Shown one piece after another: positions 34,351 to 43,417 of a DNA stretch of 64,000 nucleotides. Both the position numbers and the translations under genes were made by a program. Below the pieces are notes generated by a model, which was not told the origin of the DNA, did no database searches, and worked only from the letters and a program-made list of their open reading frames with translations. Origin of the DNA: JAHDHW01 sp963793295 (GTDB lineage Bacteria; Bacteroidota; Bacteroidia; Chitinophagales; Saprospiraceae); the NCBI GenBank assembly GCA_963793295.1, contig CAWBZX010000023.1, positions 1 through 64,000 on the forward strand. Direction: 5' to 3'. Every line of letters begins with the position of its first letter. The stretch's first letter is position 1.

Positions 34351-34717
34351 CTGCCTGTGCTTTTTTAGTCAAACCTTTGCACACTTCGTCGTAGGAGTGG
34401 TCGATCAATTCTTTGATAAAATCATCCGTCAGGCTGCCGTCCATCCAAACGGAGTTCCAGTTGTCTTTGTTTTGATGCCAACCAGGGCGGATGGCTTCAT
34501 GTTCTTCACGAAGTTCCAAAGCATATTCTGGTTCGCATTTGAGATTGATAAAAGGAAAAGGAGGCATTTGTTTTCCATCCATTTTGAATTCCTGTACAAA
34601 AGCCAGGGCAAACATTTTTCCCATTACTTTCATCCACACGGCTTCGCCTTTGAACGGGTATGTTTCTTCGACGCCTTTTTTGGAGAGGCAGTAGGATTTA
34701 AATTCTTCTAGAGTCAT
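34334..34717 (-). CDS. MmcQ/YjbR family DNA-binding-like protein
   Basis: 127 residues. The order TLEEFKSYCLSKKGVEETYPFKGEAVWMKVMGKMFAL, then PFINLKCEPEYALELREEHEAIRPGWH and WNSVWMDGSLTDDFIKELIDHSYDEV is the full MmcQ/YjbR (CyaY-like fold) pattern. Members bind nucleic acid in structural surveys, but no cellular role is settled. Its last codons lie in the direct repeat that also closes the GAF gene 2.7 kb away. This suggests the two genes were once convergent neighbours. An octamer tandem repeat lies 10 bases upstream of its start. Confidence 0.9.
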   Translation of the reverse strand: MTLEEFKSYCLSKKGVEETYPFKGEAVWMKVMGKMFALAFVQEFKMDGKQMPPFPFINLKCEPEYALELREEHEAIRPGWHQNKDNWNSVWMDGSLTDDFIKELIDHSYDEVCKGLTKKAQAELESL

Positions 34718-34726
34718 AGTTTTAGA

Positions 34727-34779
34727 GGTTATGTGGTTATGTGGTTATGTGGTTATGTGGTTATGTGGTTATGTGGTTA
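34727..34779. repeat. Tandem octamer repeat GGTTATGT (6.6 copies)
   Basis: Six exact copies of GGTTATGT in a row, plus GGTTA, between the YjbR-like gene start and the ICMT-like gene. Copy number could vary by slippage and, being just upstream of 34717, could affect expression. Confidence 0.9.
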
Positions 34780-34937
34780 AAAGTTAAGAGGGTTTGTAGT
34801 TTGTAGTTCTCGCCTCTCGCTACTCATTCCTCGCTCCTGACTCCTTTCCCAAAGATCGTAGTTTAAACAAAAGAAAATTAATCTTAAATTTAAGAGACCA
34901 GTGGCTTAAAAAACAATATTATCCACAAAATTTCAAA

Positions 34938-35459
34938 ATGGCCAAATCCTCCCCTACTCCATTTCATCTATTAATGTCCATCCTCATTCTTCCTTTTAAT
35001 GTGTTGATTGTCATTCCTTCGCTCCTTTATTACTTTACGGATGGAAGTCAGGTTTCTTTTTTAGTTAATCAGCCCAATTGGATCATTTTCCCAATCGCTA
35101 TCCTTGCTCTGTTGACCGGCTTGACGCTGATGTTTCAAACCATTTCATTATTTTATAAAAAGGGAAAAGGTACGCTTGCACCTTGGACGCCTACTCAAAA
35201 GTTAGTCGTAGAAGGTCCTTATCGATATGCTCGAAATCCGATGATTTCCGGCGTTTTGTGTATTTTGATCGCTGAAAGTTTATTGTTGAAATCTGTTTAC
35301 ATTTTTTGCTGGGCGCTGTTCTTTTTTACTATAAATTATATTTATTTCGTTGTAAAAGAAGAACCCGATCTGGTAAAACGCTTTGGAGCAGACTACGAAG
35401 AATACAAGAAAAATGTACCCCGGTGGATACCTCGCCGTAATCTCTGGGAAAAAACTTAA
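34938..35459 (+). CDS. Isoprenylcysteine carboxyl methyltransferase (ICMT)/PEMT-like membrane protein
   Basis: 173 residues with four or five membrane spans. The cofactor-binding half carries PYRYARNPMISG and EEPDLVKRFGADYEEYKKNVPRWIP, the RHP...E signature region of ICMT/PEMT-like methyltransferases. These add methyl groups to lipids or small hydrophobic molecules from SAM. It is followed after 20 bases by an AraC regulator on the same strand, so the two are likely co-transcribed. Confidence 0.88.
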   Translation: MAKSSPTPFHLLMSILILPFNVLIVIPSLLYYFTDGSQVSFLVNQPNWIIFPIAILALLTGLTLMFQTISLFYKKGKGTLAPWTPTQKLVVEGPYRYARNPMISGVLCILIAESLLLKSVYIFCWALFFFTINYIYFVVKEEPDLVKRFGADYEEYKKNVPRWIPRRNLWEKT

Positions 35460-35479
35460 TCACACCAACTGAAATCAAA

Positions 35480-36277
35480 ATGCATTATCAGGAAATTCAA
35501 CCGGTCGGTTTTTTAAAAAAGCATGTTTCCTGCTATTGGAAATTTAGTACCACCATTTTACCGGAAAACAGGGATGCGATGCAGCACCATGTTTTACCTG
35601 ACGGTTGTGTCTCGATTTGTTATTTGTTTCAGGAATCGACGGGTGTATTTGGCCCTTTACTTATGGGACCGAGAACGGAGATTTTTCAAACCGAAATTTA
35701 TCCAAATTCGACGGTGATTGGCATTCGTTTTATGCCCGGAGCGTTTAAAACACTTTTTAATTTAGAGCTTTCCCTTTTAAAAAATCAAGTAGTTTTTGAC
35801 CAAAGACTAATCCCTGAATTCGCGAACGAAGCCATTATGCAATCTATTAATTTACAATTTCAAGACTTCACTATTTTTGATGACTTTTTGAAAACTTTGA
35901 TTAAAAAATCGGGGAAAGAACCAACCCTTCAAATTCAGCATGCCGTTCAGCTTATTTTAAAAAATAAAGGGAATGTAAAAATCGAATCCCTTGCCAAAGA
36001 TGTCCATTTGAGCATACGGCATTTTCAGCGTAAGTTTAAGTATTTTACAGGTTTGACGCCGAAAGAATTTGTAAAAAATATCCGATTGCGAAATTCTATG
36101 ATCCAGGTTTTGCTGGAAGAGGAAGGTTTACAAGATGCACTATTTAACGCTGGTTATTACGATCACTCCCATTTTAATCGAGACTTTTCTATGGTTGCCG
36201 GTTTAAATCCTACCGATTTTTTAAAATATATCAAACAAATTGAGCACAAGGGTATTTCTTCCGAAAATGATGATTGA
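35480..36277 (+). CDS. AraC family transcriptional regulator
   Basis: 265 residues. The N-terminal ~140 residues match the DUF6597-type sensor domain of AraC proteins (LKKHVSCYWKFST, HHVLPDGCVSICYLF, GIRFMPGAFKTLFN). The C-terminus is the double helix-turn-helix: IESLAKDVHLSIRHFQRKFK and then GLQDALFNAGYYDHSHFNRDF. It probably regulates its neighbours, the ICMT-like gene before it and the DUF1579-like gene after it. The effector is unknown. Confidence 0.93.
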   Translation: MHYQEIQPVGFLKKHVSCYWKFSTTILPENRDAMQHHVLPDGCVSICYLFQESTGVFGPLLMGPRTEIFQTEIYPNSTVIGIRFMPGAFKTLFNLELSLLKNQVVFDQRLIPEFANEAIMQSINLQFQDFTIFDDFLKTLIKKSGKEPTLQIQHAVQLILKNKGNVKIESLAKDVHLSIRHFQRKFKYFTGLTPKEFVKNIRLRNSMIQVLLEEEGLQDALFNAGYYDHSHFNRDFSMVAGLNPTDFLKYIKQIEHKGISSENDD

Positions 36278-36341
36278 AATCAGAAAGTCGTATTTTTCCT
36301 ATCCTAAAAATTATATCAAGCCTATTTTGCATGAAAAAAAC

Positions 36342-36875
36342 ATGAAAAACATTCCTTTATTAGTGTTATTTATTATCGCAAGCAGCTTTTTATCCGCACA
36401 GGTTCATGACAACACTGTGCAAAAAGAGGCTATGAAAAAACTATCGTTTCTTGAAGGTACCTGGAATGGGACAGCCAATATGATGGTTCGTGGCCAAGGC
36501 AATCAAGTCATTGATCAAACTGAACATGTTCAGTTCAAACTCGATAGCACCATTCTGGTGATTGAAGGCTTGGGTAAATCTGCTGACGAAGAATCCAAAA
36601 CCGTTCACCACGCATTTGCGATAATCAGTTATGACGAAACATCTGAAACGTACCGCTTCAAATCCTGGCTTGAAAACGGGCTTAGCGGAGATTACGAAGC
36701 TCAATTTGATGACTCCGGAAGTTTCATCTGGACGATGGATAAAATGAACGGCGGGACAGTTCGTTACAAAATCAACCTGGATGAAAACGGTAATTGGACA
36801 GAAACCGGTGAATGGTCAGGTGATGGAGCACAATGGTTTGGATTCTTTTCAATGAATCTGAAAAAAGATATTTAA
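36342..36875 (+). CDS. Secreted DUF1579-like lipocalin-fold protein
   Basis: 177 residues from the ATG at 36342. The longer frame from 36240 would overlap the AraC gene and hide the signal peptide MKNIPLLVLFIIASSFLSAQ. The body has the DUF1579/lipocalin-like pattern: LSFLEGTWNGTANMMVRG, TEHVQFKLDSTILVIEGLG, AIISYDETSETYRFKSW and the final DGAQWFGFFSMNL. It resembles small beta-barrels that bind hydrophobic ligands. It lies 64 bases downstream of the AraC gene, perhaps its target. Confidence 0.8.
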   Translation: MKNIPLLVLFIIASSFLSAQVHDNTVQKEAMKKLSFLEGTWNGTANMMVRGQGNQVIDQTEHVQFKLDSTILVIEGLGKSADEESKTVHHAFAIISYDETSETYRFKSWLENGLSGDYEAQFDDSGSFIWTMDKMNGGTVRYKINLDENGNWTETGEWSGDGAQWFGFFSMNLKKDI

Positions 36876-37055
36876 AATTGCTCTCATAAAATATATTTAT
36901 TAAAAAATATAAACAATGTTTAAAGTATGCAAAATAGCCTGAAAACGAAGAACAAAAAACATAATTAAGGGTTACGTGGGTAGCATATTCAAAGTGGTTG
37001 ATCTAATCCAATATGATGGTTTAGTTTTCTAAAAAGCTTTGTTAATAAAAAAAAT

Positions 37056-39293
37056 ATGAGCCCAACGAGAGTCCGCCTTATTCTGATCACTTTTGCTATT
37101 CTTTGTGCAACTTCAGTCTACTTTGTTTTTCAATTGAAGTTTACTTTTTCCTTAGATCAGTTTTTCCCGGAAGGTGATGAAGAACTAGAATTCTACCAAA
37201 ATTTTGTCGAAGAGTTTGAGTCAGATATCAATTTTTTATTGGTAGCTGTTGAAAATGAAGAAGGAGTATTTGATAGTACTTTTTTAAGCAATTTCCATGA
37301 TTTTACATTAGCTTGTCGGGATCTTCCACATATTACTCAAGTGCAGTCATTGACAACAATGACCTATCCACTTAAAACGCCTTTTGGAATAATGGGAATT
37401 CCTGTTATTCACTTGGATGAGCCGAATAAATATAATAGAGATCGGGAGAAGGCACTGAAGGATGTCCGCTTTCGAAATACATTAATATCAGATAATGGCA
37501 ATGCCCTTGTAGTAGCGATGAAAACTATTGACATGGTTGGGTTAGAAGAGTCAAAGGCATTAATTGAGGGACTACAAGAAACAGTCTCAAAATATAACTT
37601 TGATAATTACTATGTATTAGGACCCCCTTATCTTCAAAAGGAAATGGTTCGGATGCAGAAGCGAGAAATCACGGTTTCTGCATTGGTTTCAGGAATACTG
37701 GTTAGTTTGGTAATGTTCTGGTTGTTCAGACGGAAGTGGGGGGTGATTGTAGCCTTAGTATCAATTGGTGTCGGAATGTTATTGTTTGTGGGTTTATTAG
37801 GAGCTTGGGGTAGACCATTAAATGCAATGGCAGCTTTATATCCGGTATTGATGATTATTGTGGGAACCTCAGACGTTATCCACATCATGTCTAAATATAT
37901 TGACGAGCTAAGAAAGGGGCATCCGAAAAAAGAAGCCATCCGAACAACGGTACGAGAGATAGGCCTTGCCACACTTTTGACATCTGTTACCACTGCTATT
38001 GGCTTTGCTTCCTTAATGACAAGTCGGATTGGTCCCATTGGCGATTTTGGGCTTAATGCGGCCATAGGTGTTGTTATAGCTTACCTTACCGTTATAACTT
38101 TTACTATTGCTCTCCTCTCTTTTTTTCATACCAATCAATTGATTAAACTGGGAAGAGGTCAGGCTTTTTGGGAAAAGTTAATGCAGGGAGCGTACACTGC
38201 AACACTTGAAAAGAAGGGGACTATAATTACTGCAGCACTTGCGGTTTTATTATTATGTTTTTTGGGTATTAGTCAAATCAGTACGAATTATACCATCACT
38301 CAAAATCTTCCGCGAGGCGAAAAAGTGAGTTCTGACTTTTTGTATTTTGAAGAAACGTTTGCGGGCTTTCGTCCGATGGAGATTGCCATTTTCACCAAAG
38401 GAGACTATCAGGCGGATGATTTTGCGGTAGTTAAGGAAGTAGATAAAATTGAACAGTTTTTATACACTTTTCCGGATATCCGATCGATCAATTCGATATC
38501 AACGGTTTATAAGAGTATAAATCAAATGAGTCATGGGAATCAAAGTGATTGGTACCGGTTACCTGAAAAAACAGCTACCTATAAAAAGTATAAACGCTTC
38601 GCCAAAAAAATTCCCGATGATGCCACCGGGATCATGATTAGTAAGGATAGGAAAAAGACACGTATAACTTCACGGGTTTTAGATGTGGGTAGTGACAGCT
38701 TAAAATATATTACTCAGCGAATAGAAGATTGGATCACAATGAATACTGACACGACGATTATTTCTGCTAAAGCTACCGGGACGGGATTAATATTGGATAA
38801 GAATGCTGAATACGTAAGAAGAAATTTATTACAAGGCTTAGGCCTTGCCATTTTGATCATTAGTGTGTTGATGGCATTTCTATTTCGTAATTGGCGAATG
38901 GTCATTATTTCTATTATTCCTAATGTATTTCCATTGCTAATTGCAGGAGCACTGTTGGGGTTTATTGGAATTGAATTAGAAGCGGGAGTGGCTATTGTGT
39001 TTGCCGTGATTTTTGGTATAGCGGTAGACGATACGATTCACTTTTTAAGCAAATACAAATTGTCGAGAGATAAGGGCTTAGATATGGAGGCTGCTTTGCA
39101 AATCACTTTTCTCGAAACCGGAAAAGCGATTTGTTTGACAAGTGTGATTTTATTCTTCGGCTTTTTGGTCATGCTTTTTTCCATCAACCCACCCAGTGTA
39201 ACGGTCGGCTTATTAATTAGCCTAACCCTTGCGAGTGCTTTGATTGCAGATTTATTTACAATTCCGCTATTAATACGTTGGTTAGGGCGATAG
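37056..39293 (+). CDS. MMPL/RND family exporter
   Basis: 745 residues with two similar halves, each with a large periplasmic loop followed by five or six spans. Paired motifs appear at GTSDVIHIMSKYIDELRKG and AVDDTIHFLSKYKLSRDKG, followed by LATLLTSVTTAIGFASL and AICLTSVILFFGFLVM, which is the MMPL signature with the proton-relay Asp residues. MMPL proteins of this type export lipids or hopanoids and work without a classical adaptor/OMF. No adaptor is adjacent. The first span and the ERPLW-like periplasmic region are intact. Confidence 0.9.
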   Translation: MSPTRVRLILITFAILCATSVYFVFQLKFTFSLDQFFPEGDEELEFYQNFVEEFESDINFLLVAVENEEGVFDSTFLSNFHDFTLACRDLPHITQVQSLTTMTYPLKTPFGIMGIPVIHLDEPNKYNRDREKALKDVRFRNTLISDNGNALVVAMKTIDMVGLEESKALIEGLQETVSKYNFDNYYVLGPPYLQKEMVRMQKREITVSALVSGILVSLVMFWLFRRKWGVIVALVSIGVGMLLFVGLLGAWGRPLNAMAALYPVLMIIVGTSDVIHIMSKYIDELRKGHPKKEAIRTTVREIGLATLLTSVTTAIGFASLMTSRIGPIGDFGLNAAIGVVIAYLTVITFTIALLSFFHTNQLIKLGRGQAFWEKLMQGAYTATLEKKGTIITAALAVLLLCFLGISQISTNYTITQNLPRGEKVSSDFLYFEETFAGFRPMEIAIFTKGDYQADDFAVVKEVDKIEQFLYTFPDIRSINSISTVYKSINQMSHGNQSDWYRLPEKTATYKKYKRFAKKIPDDATGIMISKDRKKTRITSRVLDVGSDSLKYITQRIEDWITMNTDTTIISAKATGTGLILDKNAEYVRRNLLQGLGLAILIISVLMAFLFRNWRMVIISIIPNVFPLLIAGALLGFIGIELEAGVAIVFAVIFGIAVDDTIHFLSKYKLSRDKGLDMEAALQITFLETGKAICLTSVILFFGFLVMLFSINPPSVTVGLLISLTLASALIADLFTIPLLIRWLGR

Positions 39294-39749
39294 GACTTCC
39301 AGACTTATTGTTCGTTTAAACGACATCTATTTATTTGTTATATCTCACTTTGAACACTTCATATTATAGATTCTTTTTGCTATTCAATTTAATGCTTACT
39401 TGAATAAAAACATATGTCATCTTGTTAGCTCGCATATCTATTGCACCTCCCTCGGGGATAATTAAATTTACTCTCTTAAAGGATATATTTTTTTAAAAAG
39501 AGGTAGTCGGAAATTTTTCGGCTGTCTCTTTTTGCTTCCTTTACCGACAAACACACCTTTCCTATCGACGAACGTAAGCAACTCACTATCAATGAGTTTG
39601 TCATTAATAAATGATTCCGCTTTTGAAACCAACGAAAAGAACCAGTCGTCATTCCTGCGATGAATACCGCATTACTTTTTCAGGAGTCATTCATCGAAAT
39701 TCTGCAGCCAACTGGTCGAAAAAAGCAACTCACTTGTATCTCATAAAAC
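39294..39749. other. Intergenic region
   Basis: About 450 bases between the MMPL and TonB-linked barrel genes. It contains a terminator-like hairpin at 39495-39534 and no credible gene. A 61-residue frame at 39611-39796 overlaps the next start and has no features. Confidence 0.5.
39495..39534 (+). terminator. Hairpin terminator
   Basis: AAAAAGAGGTAGTCGG pairs, with G-U steps, with CGGCTGTCTCTTTTT around a short AT loop, and the right arm ends in a T run. It lies about 200 bases after the MMPL stop. Confidence 0.65.
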
Positions 39750-39757
39750 TAATTTTG
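39750..39757 (+). promoter_or_regulatory. Candidate -7 promoter box for the TonB-linked barrel gene
   Basis: TAATTTTG matches TAnnTTTG exactly, 35 bases before the ATG at 39793. A TTG at 39734-39736 is closer than the usual -33 spacing. Confidence 0.5.
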
Positions 39758-39792
39758 AATGTGTTCAGAAAATTGAAAAAATACTATTTGTT

Positions 39793-42219
39793 ATGAAAAA
39801 ACTGACTACTTTAACATTTGCTCTTTTATCATTTACCATTTTTTCATTTGCCCAATCATCGGGAAATATTTCAGGATCGATCGTTGATGCTGAAGAAAAC
39901 CCAGTTATTTATGCAAGTGTTATTTTATATACTGCCGCTGACAGCATCATCGCAAAAATGGAATTATCCGATTTGGATGGAAATTTCTATTTTACTAATA
40001 TTCCAGACTCAGATTATTGGATTGAGATAAGTTATGTTGGCCTTCCAAATCATGCAACTGAGTCGTTTGCACTATTCGGAAACATTGAACTTCCTGTGAT
40101 CCAGCTTCACCCTTCCACTAATGAATTGGAAGAAGTAACAGTTACTGCACAGCGGCCTTTATTGGAAGTAAAACCCGACAAAATGGTCTTCAATGTAGAA
40201 AACAGTATCAATGCTGTTGGAAGCGATGCTTTGGAATTGTTGCGCAAAGCTCCAGGAGTTGTCGTTGACAACAACGAAAATATAACCATGCTAGGTAAAT
40301 CAGGTGTATTAGTCTACATCGACGGTAAACCTTCACCGCTCCAAGGTGATCAACTGGCCGCTTACCTCAAAACCATGCAGGCTACTGAAATTGATAATAT
40401 TGAAATCATTACCAATCCATCAGCGAAATATGATGCAGAAGGAAGTGCAGGAATTATTAATATTAAATTGAAAAAAAATAAGCGCTTAGGCGCAAACGCG
40501 AGTGTTAATCTGGGCTTTTCAAAAGGCGATTATAGCCAATACAATGGTTCGATAAGTTCCAATTATAAAGCTAAAAAATACAACCTGTTTGGAAATTACA
40601 GTTACAGCGATGGAAAAAGTGGCAACTACATGGATCTTTATCGAGAACAAAACGGATTTGTTCTTGATCAAAGAAATGACAGAAGCAATGAGTGGAACAG
40701 TCATAATTTTAAAGCTGGAGCTGATTTATACCTAAATAAATACAGCACTTTTGGATTTATGGTTAATGGGAATATCGCTTCAAATTATAATGTTGGAAAT
40801 AGCCGGACTGATATTAGAATGGCTGGAGAAGAGTTGAATGATAGCGTTTTGGTTGCTCAAAGTTTAAATGACCGCGGTCATGACAATTTAAATTTCAACA
40901 TCAATTATAGCTTTGGCGATGGAAAAGATAAACTTACCAACTTCGATATGGATTACGGTATGTATCGCAGTTCTGGAAAAGAATTCCAACCTAACCAATA
41001 TTATGATCCGGCTGAAACCAAAAAGTTTACTAAAAATATCTACCGAAATGAGTCTTTTACTAATATCGATATTTTCACTTTCAAGGTCGATCACGAGACG
41101 CCTTTCCTTGACGGAAAACTAGGCACCGGTGTCAAGTTAGCATATATCAAAACGGATAATGACTATAATTTTTATAATGTTTATGAAGAACTACATTTTG
41201 AAGAACTTGATTTAGATCGAACCAATCAATTTGGATATACTGAAAATGTAAATGCAGTTTATGCCAATTATACCAGACAAATCGATAAAATCGGATTTCA
41301 AGTTGGTTTAAGGGTGGAACAAACCAATTCCGAGGGAGATCTCACAAGTGAAAAAACAGCACAAAATGACAATGTAAAACAGAGTTATGCTGACTTTTTC
41401 CCTTCCGCCGGAATAACCTATCAATTGAATCCTAAAAACAGTTTTCAATTGTCCTACAGTCGCCGGATCAATCGGCCAAATTATCAGGATTTGAATCCTT
41501 TTGAATACAAACTGGACGAGCTTACTTTCCAAAAAGGAAATCCATTCCTGAATCCGGAATATACCCATAATATTCAGCTGACCCATACTTTCAATTATAT
41601 TTTGAACACCAGTATTGGTTATAGTCATACCACAGATTTAATTACCAGGATTACAGATACTACTGGCATTAAAGGCAGTTACATCACGTGGGAAAATCTC
41701 GATGAGCAGAGAAACTACAACCTTAGTGTCAGCGGATCCATCCAGATCACAAAATGGTGGAGCACCTATACTAGTTTGACCGGTTATCACACCCAAAATA
41801 AATCTGAAAATATTGACGGAAAAAAAGTAGACATTGCCGTATCCACTTTCAACATTTACAGCCAGCAAACATTCAAATTACCCTGGAAATTATCTTTAGA
41901 AATATCCGGCTGGTACAATTCTCCTTCGATTTGGGGAGGCACCTTCGAAATGGACCAGCAATGGAGTGTTGATGCAGGGATCCAGAAAAAACTTTTCAAT
42001 GACCGTGGTAGTCTCAGAATTTCCTACAGTGATATTTTCGATTCAAACAATTGGCATGGTATCAGTCAATACGGAGCACTTTATATGAATGTTGGAGGAG
42101 GTTGGGATAGCCAAAGGCTCCGCGTCAATTTTTCCTATCTTTTAGGTAACGATCAGATTAAAAGCCGTAAAAGAAAATCAGGTTTGGAAGATGAATCCAA
42201 CCGCATAAAAAGTGACTAA
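39793..42219 (+). CDS. TonB-dependent receptor-like outer membrane beta-barrel protein (OMP_b-brl_3 type)
   Basis: 808 residues. Signal peptide (LTFALLSFTIFSFAQ), then a CarboxypepD_reg-like domain (SGSIVDAEENPVIYASVILY). A plug domain follows with LELLRKAPGVVVDNNENITM and AEGSAGIINIKLKK near residue 225, then a long beta-barrel rich in aromatic strands. The barrel belongs to the OMP_b-brl_3 group, relatives of SusC whose cargo is mostly unknown. No SusD partner or enzyme lies next to it, so it may serve peptides or metals rather than glycans. The ending SRKRKSGLEDESNRIKSD is charged and not a typical aromatic barrel end, which is slightly unusual. Confidence 0.88.
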   Translation: MKKLTTLTFALLSFTIFSFAQSSGNISGSIVDAEENPVIYASVILYTAADSIIAKMELSDLDGNFYFTNIPDSDYWIEISYVGLPNHATESFALFGNIELPVIQLHPSTNELEEVTVTAQRPLLEVKPDKMVFNVENSINAVGSDALELLRKAPGVVVDNNENITMLGKSGVLVYIDGKPSPLQGDQLAAYLKTMQATEIDNIEIITNPSAKYDAEGSAGIINIKLKKNKRLGANASVNLGFSKGDYSQYNGSISSNYKAKKYNLFGNYSYSDGKSGNYMDLYREQNGFVLDQRNDRSNEWNSHNFKAGADLYLNKYSTFGFMVNGNIASNYNVGNSRTDIRMAGEELNDSVLVAQSLNDRGHDNLNFNINYSFGDGKDKLTNFDMDYGMYRSSGKEFQPNQYYDPAETKKFTKNIYRNESFTNIDIFTFKVDHETPFLDGKLGTGVKLAYIKTDNDYNFYNVYEELHFEELDLDRTNQFGYTENVNAVYANYTRQIDKIGFQVGLRVEQTNSEGDLTSEKTAQNDNVKQSYADFFPSAGITYQLNPKNSFQLSYSRRINRPNYQDLNPFEYKLDELTFQKGNPFLNPEYTHNIQLTHTFNYILNTSIGYSHTTDLITRITDTTGIKGSYITWENLDEQRNYNLSVSGSIQITKWWSTYTSLTGYHTQNKSENIDGKKVDIAVSTFNIYSQQTFKLPWKLSLEISGWYNSPSIWGGTFEMDQQWSVDAGIQKKLFNDRGSLRISYSDIFDSNNWHGISQYGALYMNVGGGWDSQRLRVNFSYLLGNDQIKSRKRKSGLEDESNRIKSD

Positions 42220-42248
42220 TAAAGAAACCATATAATTCTGATTTTATT

Positions 42249-42284
42249 AAAACGTCTTACTTTTTGGTAAGGCGTTTTCTTTTT
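42249..42284 (+). terminator. Rho-independent terminator of the barrel gene
   Basis: AAAACGTCTTAC pairs with GTAAGGCGTTTT across a six-base loop with one G-U step, followed by CTTTTTAG. It is 30 bases after the stop. Confidence 0.85.
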
Positions 42285-42486
42285 AGAAGTGCCATTATAA
42301 TTCTTAATTTTAAAGGGCTATTCAGAGGTTAAAACAACTGGATAACTTTTTTTAATTATAGGTTAAGTTTCAATAGATTTGGAAAGCATATCCTTTTTGC
42401 TAATTTTATGCTATTAACATTTAGACCATACGATTTAAACCATACGTAGCGTTCAATTTGTCATTTAAATCATTAAAAACAGGTTT

Positions 42487-43407
42487 ATGAAAACAAGGGA
42501 TATATTAATTGTTGTAACGATCATTCTTGCACTTTTGCTCATCGCTGCAGGTTGGTGGGGATATAGCCAAAGCGTGACCAACAAACAACTTGAAAGCCAT
42601 AACGAAACATTGACTAAAGAAATCAGTGATCTGGAAGAGTTGAAAGTAGAACTACAGAGCGAGGTCGACAGCCTTGAAATGACCTATGAATCCCTTTCTC
42701 TTGAAAATGACTCCCTTTCAAACTCATTAGTTGATGCGAAAATGAGAGTAGGTCGAAGGGATAAAACGATTAAAGGGTTGAAAAAAACAAGTAATGCTTC
42801 ACAAGCTGAGATTAGTAATTTGAAAGCTGAAATCCTTTCTCTTCTGGAAGCAAAAGCACTTCTTGAAAATTCCATCACAGGATTGCAAATGGAAAATGAC
42901 TCCTTACGTTCGAGAACTGGAATACTCGAAGCTGATCTGGGATCTGCCAAACAAGAGAATGCAGCATTATCTAACCTCAACCGCACCATGCAAGGCGAAA
43001 TGGATCAACTTACCCTTGCAAATTTTAAAGCTACTGCTTTTCAAGTTGAAGTTGAGCAGCGCAAACCTAAAGTAACTGCTAAATCAAAACGTGCAAAAAA
43101 AATACTTGTAAGCTTTGACCTTACCAATGTTCCGCAAATTTATCAAGGAGTTCGGCCTGTATATTTGGTCATTACCGATGATAAAGCTACACCCATCAAA
43201 CTGGAAAACCCTATTCACGCAACTGTTACAGTAAATGGACAAACTAACGAAATATTGGCAGCTGAAGGTAAGGAAGTTAAAATTGAAGAAAATCAACGTT
43301 TATCTTTTTCTCATGACCTGGAAAATAGGCTTGCAAAAGGCTTTTATCGAGTAATTGTGTATACCGATATTGGTTTATTGGGAGCAAGTAATTTCCGTTT
43401 GAGATAA
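42487..43407 (+). CDS. Membrane-anchored coiled-coil protein of unknown function
   Basis: 306 residues. A short cytoplasmic start is followed by one membrane span (ILIVVTIILALLLIAAGWWGY, residues ~6-26). A long heptad-rich coiled coil runs from ~30 to 185 (SDLEELKVELQSEVDSLEM, SLENDSLSNSLVDAKM, AEISNLKAEILSLLEAKALLE). A beta-rich C-terminal domain of ~110 residues follows (KKILVSFDLTNVPQIYQG to GLLGASNFRLR). No family was recognised. It is followed after 10 bases by an OmpA-type coiled-coil lipoprotein, suggesting a two-part structure spanning the periplasm. Confidence 0.75.
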   Translation: MKTRDILIVVTIILALLLIAAGWWGYSQSVTNKQLESHNETLTKEISDLEELKVELQSEVDSLEMTYESLSLENDSLSNSLVDAKMRVGRRDKTIKGLKKTSNASQAEISNLKAEILSLLEAKALLENSITGLQMENDSLRSRTGILEADLGSAKQENAALSNLNRTMQGEMDQLTLANFKATAFQVEVEQRKPKVTAKSKRAKKILVSFDLTNVPQIYQGVRPVYLVITDDKATPIKLENPIHATVTVNGQTNEILAAEGKEVKIEENQRLSFSHDLENRLAKGFYRVIVYTDIGLLGASNFRLR

Positions 43408-43417
43408 TATTATATTG

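Noticed and set aside
39611..39796. 61-codon frame before the TonB-linked barrel gene.
   Set aside because: It overlaps the real start and promoter, and has no recognisable features.
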